The notes beneath the pieces are model-generated. The model worked only from the letters and a program-made list of their open reading frames with translations. It did no database searches and was not told the DNA's origin. A program made the translations under genes and the position numbers. Shown here piece after piece: positions 34,310 to 43,427 of a stretch of DNA of 64,000 nucleotides. The stretch comes from Lachnospiraceae bacterium (GTDB lineage: Bacteria > Bacillota > Clostridia > Lachnospirales > Lachnospiraceae). Numbering within the stretch: position 1 is the stretch's first letter; each line of letters starts with the position of its first letter. The stretch is from contig JAQXVO010000033.1 of assembly GCA_029224965.1 (NCBI GenBank), forward strand, positions 1 to 64,000. Reading direction: 5' to 3'.

Positions 34310-35353
34310 ATGACGACCAATCTGGAAAATCATATTACAAAAAGCATCAGAGCTTATTATACGAAAAAACTCACGGCTGCGGGAGTTTTTCTTGCCGGTA
34401 TTCTGATTTTGTCCATGATTTTTTCTCTCTTTTCCCTGCTGAGCCCCCAAAAAACGGGTTCGGACTTCAATCCGACCCGCTGTTACAAGAAAAATCAGCG
34501 CTATATCGAAGGTACCTTCCGGGATCTCTACTTTACCGGCTATACCCGGTCCACCTTCGGCCGGACCACGGGCTACTACTATTACACCGTGATGGAAGAC
34601 CGCTGTATCATCGTTCTTCTGAAGCCGACCACCTCGGAAATGGGCCTGTCTCATATCAAAAAGATCCATATTTCTGCAGAAATCTGTAAGAACTCTGTCG
34701 ATGAATCCTCCCTTCTCCGTCATCTGGCCAGGGACCTGTCCTGGAATCAGGCCGGCATGGAGGAAGCCTTCTCGGATTATATGATCAGCGAACCGGCCGG
34801 AAGCGGAAATCTCACCATTCTATTAAAGATTCTTCTGATTTTCGGCCTATCCTACGGCATCCTGACCATGCTTTACTGTCTTCTCTGCATTGCCTTTCCG
34901 GTTCTCTCCCATCCCATCCGGAGACTTTCGGTCTACGGCAGCCCGGCGAAAATGCTGGCCGAGGCCGGGGAAGAGCTCTCGACCCTGCCCCAGCTGGCCA
35001 CCGATGATATGTTCATCACCGAGCACTATTTCATCGAGACCTCAAATTACGGTGTCGCCATTATGCCCATCAGTAAGATCATCTGGCTCTATAAGTATTC
35101 CACCCTGCATAAATTTCTCTGGCATCATTTTGCCATTTCCTACACCATGTACATCACAGGTGAAAAGCGGCGGTATATCCGCTGCCCCAAGAATACCAAG
35201 ACTGATATCGACGGTATCATGGACTACCTGGCCGAGGCCAACCATAAGATCCTGGTCGGATTCAATGAGAAGAACAGGCGGAAAGTCGAAGAAATTCAGG
35301 GTGACCTGGTCTTCTTCCGGAAGATCTGGAGTTTCTTAAGCCGGAAGGTGTAA
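34310..35353 (+). CDS. Membrane protein of unknown function (DUF6709-like)
   Basis: 347 aa. One hydrophobic segment near residues 22-46, an extracellular-looking domain (about 47-165) rich in Tyr and Thr (FTGYTRSTFGRTTGYYYYTV), a second segment (about 170-200), and a cytosolic C-terminal domain containing EHYFIETSNYGVAIMPISK and the ending ILVGFNEKNRRK. The architecture resembles DUF6709 proteins. No catalytic motif is seen, and the gene has its own terminator. Confidence 0.7.
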   Translation: MTTNLENHITKSIRAYYTKKLTAAGVFLAGILILSMIFSLFSLLSPQKTGSDFNPTRCYKKNQRYIEGTFRDLYFTGYTRSTFGRTTGYYYYTVMEDRCIIVLLKPTTSEMGLSHIKKIHISAEICKNSVDESSLLRHLARDLSWNQAGMEEAFSDYMISEPAGSGNLTILLKILLIFGLSYGILTMLYCLLCIAFPVLSHPIRRLSVYGSPAKMLAEAGEELSTLPQLATDDMFITEHYFIETSNYGVAIMPISKIIWLYKYSTLHKFLWHHFAISYTMYITGEKRRYIRCPKNTKTDIDGIMDYLAEANHKILVGFNEKNRRKVEEIQGDLVFFRKIWSFLSRKV

Positions 35354-35397
35354 AGGGATTCCAATGGGAACGAATCCCACTTTAAACGGATACCACG

Positions 35398-35450
35398 AAA
35401 AAGGCCCTGTCTCTTTCCTGAATATTTTCAGGGAAAAGACAGGGCCTTTC
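35398..35450. terminator. Bidirectional terminator between convergent genes
   Basis: Arms AAAGGCCCTGTCT and AGACAGGGCCTTT extend inward through CCTG/CAGG. T-runs follow on both strands, serving the plus-strand membrane protein gene and the minus-strand hydrolase gene. Confidence 0.92.
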
Positions 35451-35452
35451 TA

Positions 35453-36403
35453 TTACATATGCTCTTCGATCCATCCAAGAAGATCTTCACGGACCTTGTC
35501 ACGGTCGGTCTCGTTCAGGATCTCGTGACGATCATTTTCATAGAGCTTCATGGAAACATCGTGAATGCCGGCCTCGCGGAAACGGCGGGCGGCTTCCTTG
35601 ACGCCTTCGCCCAGATTTCCGACCGGATCCAGGGCGCCGGACATGAAGAAGATGGGCAGGTTCTTCGGGATCTTTCTAATATTTTCCATCTGATTATCAA
35701 AGGCGGTCGCTGTCAGAAGCAGGCGGTAGCCATTGACGGAAAAGGCATAGTTATCAAAGGGATTCCTGTAATAAGCCTTGACGTTCTCCACATTCTTGGA
35801 AAGCCAGCTCTTCTCCGGCTCGCTTCCGTCCAGATTGTATCCCTTGTAGGGTTTTCCGAACATAAGTCCGGCAACGAACTTGCTCTTGTAATTCCAGCCA
35901 TGGATTCCGCCGACCAGGTTCACAATAAAGCGGCCGGCCTTGATAGCACTGTCCTTTTCGGTTCCGGTACCCATGATGATGGCACCGGTCAGACCGTTCA
36001 GATCCTCATGCTTCATGGAAAGCATCATACGGAGAATATAGGATCCCATGGAATGTCCGAGAATGAAATAGGGAAGATTGGGGAACTGCTCCCGGTTGAT
36101 CTCGAAATTCCGGAAGGTATCCTCTACCATGGTCTCCGCCGGATGACTGCTGTGCATGATTCCAAGCTCACTCTCATCCCTGGCTGTCTTTCCATGGCCG
36201 ATATGATCATGGCCGACCACAGCAAAACCATGCGCTGTCATGAACTCTGCCAGCTCCTGGTAACGCTCGACATATTCCTGCATACCGTGGCAGATCTGAA
36301 GGACTCCTCTGACCTTTCCATCTGTCGGTGTCCATTTCACCCCATGAATCCTGGTTTTGACATCATCCATGGATTCAAAATAATATTCCTCTTTCACACA
36401 CAT
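35453..36403 (-). CDS. Alpha/beta hydrolase, monoacylglycerol lipase/lysophospholipase type
   Basis: 316 aa with HG in QICHGMQEYVERY (oxyanion region), nucleophile Ser in LGHSMGSYILR, Asp in SGALDPVGNLG and His in ENDRHEILNE. This arrangement is that of the Hydrolase_4 family of monoacylglycerol lipases. There is no signal peptide, so it is likely cytosolic. The start MCVKEEYYFES is chosen because a GGGGG ribosome site lies upstream of it; an earlier in-frame start overlaps that site. Confidence 0.88.
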   Translation of the reverse strand: MCVKEEYYFESMDDVKTRIHGVKWTPTDGKVRGVLQICHGMQEYVERYQELAEFMTAHGFAVVGHDHIGHGKTARDESELGIMHSSHPAETMVEDTFRNFEINREQFPNLPYFILGHSMGSYILRMMLSMKHEDLNGLTGAIIMGTGTEKDSAIKAGRFIVNLVGGIHGWNYKSKFVAGLMFGKPYKGYNLDGSEPEKSWLSKNVENVKAYYRNPFDNYAFSVNGYRLLLTATAFDNQMENIRKIPKNLPIFFMSGALDPVGNLGEGVKEAARRFREAGIHDVSMKLYENDRHEILNETDRDKVREDLLGWIEEHM

Positions 36404-36544
36404 TGGATAAATACCCCCTTTATGCAAAGCACGAAAACGAAAGTCTGTTTTCGGTTTCTTTTATTTTAGACGATTTCATCTGTATTGCAAGTAAGACATT
36501 CATTACGATAATCTTTTTTATGAATAATATGCATATTTTTTCTG

Positions 36545-38335
36545 TTACAGCACATCTTTTGGAATCAGATAGTCTGAAATAATGACCTCCACCGACTCGC
36601 TGCCACGGAAGGAATTGATGGTCGGATAATAGGCGACCGTCAGACAGAGGCGGTTGGCCCGTCCCCACATGGCGGCTTCGACCTGGTCTTCTCCAAAGGC
36701 CTCGGTCAGATCCTTTTTCATTTCCACACCATCTCCGAAATACAGGGCTTCGATCCTGGCCTGGTTCTTACCCTGGAGAGTGAACTTCAGATACTGGCCT
36801 TCCTTTCCTATGGTCCGCATTTTAAGAACACGGGTATGGCTTTCAGCAAAGACCGGCTTCTCGTTTCCGTTCCCGAAGGGCTCGAGAAGATCCAGCTCTC
36901 CGACCAGCTCCGGGTGCTTCAAGAGATAAAAGAAGGTCATATCCGCATCGATCCGAAGATTCTGGGTCAGATCCTCATCCGTCAGTCGACACTTGTCGTT
37001 CAGGGCCTTACGAAAGCGGTCTACATTTCCTCTGGGGAGAGACATACCGGCCGCCATGGGATGACCGCCGAACTTGTCCAGAAGATCCGAGACCTCAAGA
37101 AGGGAATTGTACATGTGATAGGCCTCGATGGAACGGGCAGAGCCCTTGACTTCGTCCTGGCCGTCCGTCAGAACGATGGTCGGTTTGTTGGTCCGCTCCC
37201 GGATCCGGCCGGCCACAATGCCGACGACCGATTCCGGCACATCGGGCTCGTAAATAACCAGAACCCGATCCTTGTCCCAGCCTTCCTCCTTCAAAAGGAA
37301 TTCTGCCTCGTCCACTCCGTGCTCGGTCTCCTTCTTCCGCTTCTCGTTCAGATCAGCCAGATGGCCGGCAATCTCTGCCGCCCGGGCACGGTCCTGACAC
37401 TCCAGAAGCTCCACACCCTGCAGTGCCGATTCCAGCCGGCCGGCCGCATTGAGGCAGGGACCCAGGACGAAGCCGATCTGGAAGGCCGTCATATGCCTTT
37501 TATCCAGCTGCTTCTCTTCGATCAGAGCACTGAGACCGATATTATCGAGATCCCGCATGGCAGAAAGACCCAGCTTTACAATGGCCCGGTTTTCCTCTCG
37601 CAGGGGCATGACGTCCCCGACCGTGGCGATGGCTGCAAAGGGGAGAAATTTCCACCATTCCTCAGAGGCGGATCCCTTTCCGGACTTTTCATAGACCAGA
37701 TCCAGAAACTTCCAGGCGACGACCGCCCCGCAGATTTCCTTATAGGTCGTCGGATCGTCCTTTCTGTGGGGATTGACCAGGGCATCGGCAGGAGGGAGCT
37801 TATCCTCTCCATGTTCGTCCGCTGCAATGGCATGGTGGTCGGTTACAATGACGGTCATTCCCTTCTCCTTGGCCGAGCGGATAGCATCGAAGGAGGAGAT
37901 TCCGTTGTCGCAGGTCACAAGGACCTGTCGGCCCTCCTCCGCTGCCTCCTCAACCAGACGGGGATTGAGACCGTAGCCGTCCCGGACCCTGTGGGGAATC
38001 TGATAGTCGCAGTCGGCTCCCAGCGACCGAAGGCCGCTGTGAAGAATATAGGTCGACATGATGCCGTCGATATCATAGTCTCCCATGATCCGGATCTTCT
38101 GATGGCTTTCAATGGCATGACAGAGGATGTCCGCCGCTTTGTCACCATCCAGGAGAGTGTGGGGATTGCCGAGGTCGCTTCTCTTCGGATGAAGATAAGA
38201 CTCCATCTCTTCTCTCGGGATCTCCCGGTTCATCATCATCCAGACCAGAAGGGGATTGACGCCGAGTTCCCGGCCGATCGCCTGATAATCCTCTCCGTGA
38301 CGGCGGATGGTCCATTTCTTATTTACTCTTGACAA
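36545..38335 (-). CDS. recJ: Single-stranded-DNA-specific exonuclease RecJ
   Basis: 596 aa, full length for the shorter RecJ type. The DHH-family motifs are IMGDYDIDGIMSTYIL, CDNGISS, VTDHHAI and the DHHA1 part with AAGMSLPRGN, ending in an OB-like domain. RecJ degrades 5' single-stranded ends in recombination and repair. Its first codons overlap the end of the alpha/beta hydrolase gene by 13 bp, so the two are co-transcribed. Confidence 0.95.
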   Translation of the reverse strand: MSRVNKKWTIRRHGEDYQAIGRELGVNPLLVWMMMNREIPREEMESYLHPKRSDLGNPHTLLDGDKAADILCHAIESHQKIRIMGDYDIDGIMSTYILHSGLRSLGADCDYQIPHRVRDGYGLNPRLVEEAAEEGRQVLVTCDNGISSFDAIRSAKEKGMTVIVTDHHAIAADEHGEDKLPPADALVNPHRKDDPTTYKEICGAVVAWKFLDLVYEKSGKGSASEEWWKFLPFAAIATVGDVMPLREENRAIVKLGLSAMRDLDNIGLSALIEEKQLDKRHMTAFQIGFVLGPCLNAAGRLESALQGVELLECQDRARAAEIAGHLADLNEKRKKETEHGVDEAEFLLKEEGWDKDRVLVIYEPDVPESVVGIVAGRIRERTNKPTIVLTDGQDEVKGSARSIEAYHMYNSLLEVSDLLDKFGGHPMAAGMSLPRGNVDRFRKALNDKCRLTDEDLTQNLRIDADMTFFYLLKHPELVGELDLLEPFGNGNEKPVFAESHTRVLKMRTIGKEGQYLKFTLQGKNQARIEALYFGDGVEMKKDLTEAFGEDQVEAAMWGRANRLCLTVAYYPTINSFRGSESVEVIISDYLIPKDVL

Positions 38336-39552
38336 GATTCTGTCTCCTTATTTTCGCAGCTTTTCAGGAAGTCATAGAGCTTCTCATAAAGCTCGTCATT
38401 GGGAAGGTTGGTCTTTTCCCGGTCGATGCTCTGATAATAGCTCTTGCGGAAAGCCTGCTTCTCTTCCTCCACCATTTTCTTTGTGATTCTTCCGGTTTTC
38501 TGCAGGGCTTTCTCCGAAACCTTTCCAGCAGTTGTCCTGGAAGCTTTCTCTTCTCCTTTTCCTCTTTCTTTCCCGGAATTTTTGGCAGCTGGCCGTGCAG
38601 CTTCCTTCAGGCTCTTTTTTGTGATCTTCTTCTCTTCCTCTTCAAATTTCCGGTTGATCTCTTCCGCATATGCTTCCGATTCTTTCGAAAGGAAATAGGA
38701 ATTATGACCGCAGAAACCCGGCTCATCCAGGGTAATGGTCTCGAGGTTCGGATTGCTGATCCGATCCTTCTGGGAAATGATCGATGTTGTATCGTAACCG
38801 ATGAAGTCGTCTTCCTTTCCATGGACCAGAAGGACCGGGGCCTTGGTCCGATTGATGCCGCTGACTGCGGAAAGCTTTACATTTTTTCCGAAAATACAGC
38901 GATTAATCACGGCCAGAGGCAGATGGAAAATACCGGCAATTCCGCCGAACATCTTGTGGGCCACGGCCATTGTCATCTTCATGGGCTGATCAAAGCCGGA
39001 CAAGGAAATAACTCCCCTGACCTCGCGGCAGAAATTCAGAACCGCAGTCACGGCGAAGCCTCCCCAGGAATGACCCAGGAGATAGCGGGGCAGCTTTGAA
39101 AGCTTCCTCTCCTTTGAAATAAAGGTCAGGGCTGCATTCAGATCCAGGGGCGACTGATAGAGGCCGCGGGCCCAGGATCCCTCGGATCCGTTATAGGAGG
39201 TGGCATTGTAGGTAAAGACGGCATAGCCCCGGTCGACGAGCCAGAGGATCAGCATCAGATATTCCTCGGGACCGGACCAGATGCCATGGGCGAAGACAAT
39301 CAGACCGCGGGCTCTGTCCAGGCCTCCTTTCGGCGTATAGACAGCTCCGGTCAACTGATTCTTCCCGGACGGAAAACGGACCGGACGTCTGGCATAGCGG
39401 TCCTTGTAGTCGCTGTAATGCTTGAGGCTGGAGTATTTCTCGATCTGAATGGGCCGGAAGGTCTGCCGCTGGACTGCCAGGGCTATGATAAAAGTAATCG
39501 CCAGGAAGGCCAGTATGGTTAAAAGGATGATTGTAATTGCTAGGCCGGTCAT
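38323..39552 (-). CDS. Membrane-anchored alpha/beta hydrolase
   Basis: 409 aa. An N-terminal membrane segment (about 5-27) is followed by a hydrolase core with FAHGIWSGPEEY (oxyanion), nucleophile Ser in LGHSWGGFAV, and Asp in VHGKEDDFIG; the catalytic His is probably in FCGHNSYF. About residues 300-360 form a Lys/Ala/Glu-rich insert, then a short helical tail. Substrate unknown. It overlaps recJ by 13 bp. Confidence 0.82.
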   Translation of the reverse strand: MTGLAITIILLTILAFLAITFIIALAVQRQTFRPIQIEKYSSLKHYSDYKDRYARRPVRFPSGKNQLTGAVYTPKGGLDRARGLIVFAHGIWSGPEEYLMLILWLVDRGYAVFTYNATSYNGSEGSWARGLYQSPLDLNAALTFISKERKLSKLPRYLLGHSWGGFAVTAVLNFCREVRGVISLSGFDQPMKMTMAVAHKMFGGIAGIFHLPLAVINRCIFGKNVKLSAVSGINRTKAPVLLVHGKEDDFIGYDTTSIISQKDRISNPNLETITLDEPGFCGHNSYFLSKESEAYAEEINRKFEEEEKKITKKSLKEAARPAAKNSGKERGKGEEKASRTTAGKVSEKALQKTGRITKKMVEEEKQAFRKSYYQSIDREKTNLPNDELYEKLYDFLKSCENKETESCQE

Positions 39553-39596
39553 CTTATTCTCCTTCTGTCTTTCTCTTTTATCCTTCAGAAAATGAG

Positions 39597-39642
39597 AAAG
39601 GACCGCTGCAGCGTCCGAATTTCATGAACCTGCAGCAGTCCT
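39597..39642 (-). terminator. Terminator of pta
   Basis: AGGACTGCTGCAG and CTGCAGCGGTCCT pair with one G-U, followed by a T-rich tract on the minus strand. Confidence 0.85.
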
Positions 39643-39686
39643 CCCTAAAATCGATCTGCTTTCAGATATTTCTTTTTGGTTTAAAT

Positions 39687-40676
39687 TTATGCCAGTGCAG
39701 CTGTGATGATGGCCATGGAGTAAACCTCCAGAGCGTTGCAGCCACGGGACAGGTCGTTGATCGGAGCGTTCAGGCCGAGAAGAATCGGGCCGTAGGCATC
39801 GAAGTTGCCAAGACGCTGAGCGATCTTATAGCCGATATTTCCGGCATTGATGTCAGGGAATACGAAGGTGTTGGCATGGCCGGCAACCTGGGAGCCCGGG
39901 CACTTGGTCTGTGCGACTCTCGGAGATACGGCTGCATCGAACTGAAGCTCGCCGTCAATCGGAAGATCCGGATACTTGGCCTTGGCCTTTGCGCAGGCAT
40001 TGCGGACCTTATCGACATCCTCGCCCTTGCCGGAGCCTAAGGTGGAGTAGCTTAAGAAAGCGACCTTGGGATCAACGCCGAAGATCTTGGCACACTGAGC
40101 CATCTCGCCGCAGATCTCAACCAGATCATCCTCGGACGGCTTGATGTTGATGGCGCAGTCACCCATAGCCAGGACTTCATTGTCACCGGTTGCGGAAGGA
40201 CGAACCATAATGAAGCAGGAAGATACGATATTGTTGCCGGGCTTGGTCTTGATCAGCTGAAGAGCCGGACGAACGGTATCTGCTGTGGAATAGGTAGCTC
40301 CGCCGAGAAGGGCATCTGCAACACCCATCTTAACCAGCATGGTGCCGAAATAGTTGGCAGCCTTCAGGGTCTCTCTGGCCTGATCCGGAGTAACACCCTT
40401 CTTCTTACGAAGCTCGCAGAAGAGATCAACCATCTCATCCATACGGTCATAATTTAAAGGATCGATGATCTGAGCTCCGCGGATATTGTATCCGCTCTTC
40501 TCTGCTGCTGCATTGACTTCGTCCACATTGCCGATCAGGATCGGCTTCAGGAAGTTGGCAGCGAGGAGACGGGAAGCAGCCTCAAGGATACGCTCATCGG
40601 TACCCTCTGTGAAGACGATGGTCTTCGGGTTCTTCTTTAATTTTTCGATCATTGCGCCAAAACCAAATTCTGACAT
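39687..40676 (-). CDS. pta: Phosphate acetyltransferase
   Basis: 329 aa, the short single-domain form. It interconverts acetyl-CoA and acetyl phosphate in fermentation. Typical segments are FTEGTDERILEA, GGATYSTADTVRPALQ, SSCFIMVRP, GDCAINIKPS and VFPDINAGNIGYKIAQRL. The start MSEFGFGAMIEK follows AGAGG; the longer in-frame reading has no ribosome site. No acetate kinase gene is adjacent in this window, whereas pta and ackA are often neighbours. Confidence 0.95.
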   Translation of the reverse strand: MSEFGFGAMIEKLKKNPKTIVFTEGTDERILEAASRLLAANFLKPILIGNVDEVNAAAEKSGYNIRGAQIIDPLNYDRMDEMVDLFCELRKKKGVTPDQARETLKAANYFGTMLVKMGVADALLGGATYSTADTVRPALQLIKTKPGNNIVSSCFIMVRPSATGDNEVLAMGDCAINIKPSEDDLVEICGEMAQCAKIFGVDPKVAFLSYSTLGSGKGEDVDKVRNACAKAKAKYPDLPIDGELQFDAAVSPRVAQTKCPGSQVAGHANTFVFPDINAGNIGYKIAQRLGNFDAYGPILLGLNAPINDLSRGCNALEVYSMAIITAALA

Positions 40677-40754
40677 ATTTTTTCCTCTTTCTATATTTTT
40701 AATATTGGATTCCCCGAAAATACCCGCGGCATTTTCATTTTTACCCAATACAAT

Positions 40755-40782
40755 ATTTTAACATCAGGCAAAAAGAAAACAA
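40755..40782 (-). promoter_or_regulatory. Promoter of pta
   Basis: TTGTTT and TAAAAT with a 16-base spacer and a TG extension before the -10. Confidence 0.6.
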
Positions 40783-40886
40783 GGGCAGCCTCATATGTAC
40801 CGTGGAAAAGACATCCCAGAAGGCTCGGACCGGCCGGAATCAATGCCGGATCAGCCGGAACCGGCGCAGATTTTTCCATAAAAATC

Positions 40887-40978
40887 AAAAAAAGATGCGG
40901 GCACGACCACCCGTAACCTCGGCCTTGCCACTCGCATCTTTCTGATGAGAAACCCCCAATTGAATTTTGGTTCCCATA
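40887..40978 (-). ncRNA. Candidate small RNA (about 90 nt) between pta and the IS element
   Basis: The minus strand shows a TTGCGA/TAAAAT promoter with a 16-base spacer (40985-41012) and, about 90 nt after the predicted start, a strong terminator: GATGCG/CGCATC enclosing GGCA/TGCC and a GC-rich interior, followed by seven T. No upstream gene on this strand needs that terminator apart from the inserted IS. A 29-residue frame beginning MGTKIQLGVSHQKD also fits inside but lacks a ribosome site. Confidence 0.45.
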
Positions 40979-41033
40979 TTTCGTATTTTAAGATTTCCGT
41001 AAATTTTCGCAAGTAGAATTTCAGATGATAATT

Positions 41034-41063
41034 TTGTTAAAATTGCACAAGAAATGATACAAT
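41034..41063 (+). promoter_or_regulatory. Plus-strand promoter cut off from trmO by the IS element
   Basis: TTGTTA and TACAAT with an 18-base spacer and TG-A extension. It points into the IS right end about 12 bp away, and the next plus-strand gene is trmO beyond the element. Confidence 0.65.
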
Positions 41064-41076
41064 AATACTCAGCCGT

Positions 41077-41258
41077 TGACATCCTCCCACGACAAAAGTC
41101 GTGGGATTCCTTAAGATAAAGTCAACATCACTTATCCTTATAGAATAAGATATAGATGACCGTTTTTAGGTTTTACCGTCTATGCGGATTTCGATACAGA
41201 GTATCTAATCTCCAAGCCGGAAGGCTGATGTCTGAACCTTTTGTATGATCTATGGATC
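41077..41258 (-). ncRNA. Probable omega-RNA (reRNA) region of TnpB
   Basis: The roughly 180 bp from the tnpB stop to the right end correspond to the place where TnpB guide RNAs are made. The scaffold would end at GGATGTCAA, and the guide would be the flanking CGGCTGAGTATTATTG. Placement follows the known organisation of IS605 elements; the RNA itself is not shown here. Confidence 0.55.
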
Positions 41259-42809
41259 TTAAAAGCCAAAACACTGCTTCATGGATATATTGTTTTTCTT
41301 CATTTCCGATATCAGTTTATCTTGCCGTCTGACAAAACCATCAAAGGTACTCATGCATTTATCCCTGTCGGGATGTGTGAATGTATCGTCTGTATTCAGT
41401 ATCAGGAACGCACTATAAAGGTCTCTCTGTACTGTACGTCCATCTATGATCTTGGTTCTCTGCGATAGTGGGGCTTTAGTACAGGTATCCGTACTATGGT
41501 CATACTGGCTCGCTTTATAGTCTTTCGTCGCTATCTTTGTTACTGATCCTCCATAAAGTAAGGCTTTCTGTTCCAGCAGACGTATAAATAGTGCCGGTGC
41601 CCTGTTGTTTAAGGATCGACCGTATCGTTTTTTGCGCTTGTATTTATGTACCTGCCTTACAGAACCGTCTTTATTTTTTACTTCAGAGATCCTGACTGAG
41701 CGCTCAGTGTTCTTTGACCTCTTTGCCAGAGTCTTATAATCCATATCTTCGATATAAAAGTCTCTGGCATCTTTTAGCAGTTTATTGACCAGACCGCTGT
41801 GTGACTGCTTGATATAATCCGACCGTACGCGGTACAGATATTTGAGCCTGTTCCTCCGTCTGATATAAGTCTTTGAGAACTTCCATCTGTCATGATTGCT
41901 TTTGTCTATCGTACCGTCAGGATTGTATTTATCCGGGTTCGAGGCTCTTTTTGAAAGATCCATATGATACTGGGTATCTACGATCTCTTTGTTATACTTA
42001 CCGATATCAGGAGCCAACTCTTCAAGATATACGTCTTCATCTGATACTGCCGCCATGGTGGATACCCCCGGGTCTATACCGCAGGCCTTATTTCCGGCGG
42101 TCAGTTTCTTTGGAGCCGGTCCTTTCAAGACGACTACAATATAGTAGTGCCAGCCGTTCGGGAACATCCGGCGTTTGACATCGCAGTAGCTTATATCAGA
42201 AGAAAGTGCTTCATACACGTAGTCCATTGATGACTTTTTAGGGCGTTTCACCTGATACGTGTGGCCCATCCATACGGCGGAGAAGGTCTTCGTATCAAAC
42301 CGCATACCGTTTTTCGTGGATTTCCCGCCTATGGTATCAAAGTCCCTGTATTTTTTGAAGTGTACTGCCTTTCCGTCACCGAAAAGATACTTTTCTGCCG
42401 ACTGCCATACACGGGTGGCTTCCTTTTGAACCTGTTGTGACGACAGGAGTTTATGATACTGTTTCGCACATTTTTTGATATATGACTGGAAACTGTATTC
42501 CGAAAACCCCATATCCTGCCGGATGGTTTTCATCCTGTCTGACAGGTTTTTCTTATAGGCCGTTTCTGCCTTGGAAAGTTTCTGTTTGTCCTTGTGTTTT
42601 TTTAGAAAGGCAGTATATTCTGTTCTTAGCTGCTGGTAGTCTTTATCATACTTCAGACGTATGAGGAGTTTCCGAGCATGCTTTACCAGTACGTTATGAA
42701 TATGCGACAGGGCATGGAAGCTTTGGTCTATGAGATCACCTTCGTATGCAGATGTATCAAGCCTTAAGCATACGGTATGCATAGGTTTTGATGTTTTCGT
42801 TCCCGTCAT
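41259..42809 (-). CDS. tnpB: TnpB-family RNA-guided nuclease, zinc-ribbon-less type
   Basis: 516 aa. The RuvC residues are Asp 246 (GIDPGVSTM), Glu 354 (YIEDMDYKTLAKR) and Asp 463 (VQRDLYSAFLI), so catalysis should be intact. Most TnpB proteins carry two CxxC pairs before the last RuvC motif; here the equivalent stretch (about 433-460) has a single Cys (YDHSTDTCTK). This variant, with ASQYDH and QRDLYSAFL, recurs in clostridial IS elements. TnpB cuts the donor joint using a guide RNA and so helps keep the element in place. It starts four bases after tnpA. Confidence 0.9.
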   Translation of the reverse strand: MTGTKTSKPMHTVCLRLDTSAYEGDLIDQSFHALSHIHNVLVKHARKLLIRLKYDKDYQQLRTEYTAFLKKHKDKQKLSKAETAYKKNLSDRMKTIRQDMGFSEYSFQSYIKKCAKQYHKLLSSQQVQKEATRVWQSAEKYLFGDGKAVHFKKYRDFDTIGGKSTKNGMRFDTKTFSAVWMGHTYQVKRPKKSSMDYVYEALSSDISYCDVKRRMFPNGWHYYIVVVLKGPAPKKLTAGNKACGIDPGVSTMAAVSDEDVYLEELAPDIGKYNKEIVDTQYHMDLSKRASNPDKYNPDGTIDKSNHDRWKFSKTYIRRRNRLKYLYRVRSDYIKQSHSGLVNKLLKDARDFYIEDMDYKTLAKRSKNTERSVRISEVKNKDGSVRQVHKYKRKKRYGRSLNNRAPALFIRLLEQKALLYGGSVTKIATKDYKASQYDHSTDTCTKAPLSQRTKIIDGRTVQRDLYSAFLILNTDDTFTHPDRDKCMSTFDGFVRRQDKLISEMKKNNISMKQCFGF

Positions 42810-42812
42810 ATA

Positions 42813-43214
42813 CTATGACCTCGTTTTCTGTGTCTCCACGTACCATTTGATGGTTTCAGAACTTACATTGCCTGCCGTACTGACAAAATAAGACCGTGTC
42901 CACAAAGACGGCATGTTTTTAAGCTGCGAAAACTCTTCACGTAGTTTATGGGATGTAGCACCCTTTATTTGTTTTACAACATCAGGGATACTTTGCTGTG
43001 GGTATACACTCACAAACATATGGACATGATCTATATGACATTCCATAGCGATGATGTCGATGTCCCTGCGTTTGCACTCCTGCCGTGTGAGTTCTTTAAA
43101 CCTGTCCTCGACACCGGGTATGTTAAATATCTTTCTGCGGTATCTTGGACAGAATACGAGATGGTAGTTTATAAACGATACTGTTGTAGCTGTTCTTTTA
43201 TATTGATTTTCCAT
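42813..43214 (-). CDS. tnpA: IS200/IS605 TnpA transposase (HUH, Y1 type)
   Basis: 133 aa. The HUH metal site is H63-V-H65 in ECHIDHVHMFV, and the nucleophilic tyrosine is Y125 in TIKWYVETQ. Both are present, so the enzyme should be active on single-stranded IS ends. The length is normal for the family. Confidence 0.95.
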   Translation of the reverse strand: MENQYKRTATTVSFINYHLVFCPRYRRKIFNIPGVEDRFKELTRQECKRRDIDIIAMECHIDHVHMFVSVYPQQSIPDVVKQIKGATSHKLREEFSQLKNMPSLWTRSYFVSTAGNVSSETIKWYVETQKTRS

Positions 43215-43427
43215 ATGTGTATATTATGCATTCTTTTATACACAAAGTCAAGGGCAAAAAGGAAAAAAGGGCTATCATCCCACGGTTAAAACGATGGGCT
43301 TTCCCGCCCTAAATGTTCTGTAAAGTTTCGAAAGTATCCGGCTGCTTCTGCTTACCGGTAAAACCCGAAAAAGCGGCTTTATTCTATTAGATTCCATTTG
43401 TTCCCTTAAATTCAAAGGAGACCCTTC

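Larger units (their letters stand above)
41076..43309 (-). mobile_element. IS200/IS605-family insertion sequence, complete
   Basis: About 2.23 kb, encoding TnpA then TnpB on the minus strand. The right end carries a perfect hairpin, CCCACGAC/GTCGTGGG with AAAA loop (41086-41105), followed by GGATGTCAA. The left end has an imperfect hairpin (43279-43298) beside GGGCGGGAA. There are no terminal inverted repeats or target duplication, as expected for single-strand peel-and-paste transposition. Ends are estimated to within a few bases. Confidence 0.9.

Noticed and set aside
36836-38332. 498-codon plus-strand frame opposite recJ
   Set aside because: Shadow of recJ, without a ribosome site or recognisable motif.
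40885-41082. 65-codon minus-strand frame running through the candidate small RNA
   Set aside because: It begins inside the IS right end, has no ribosome site, and ends in the terminator T-run.
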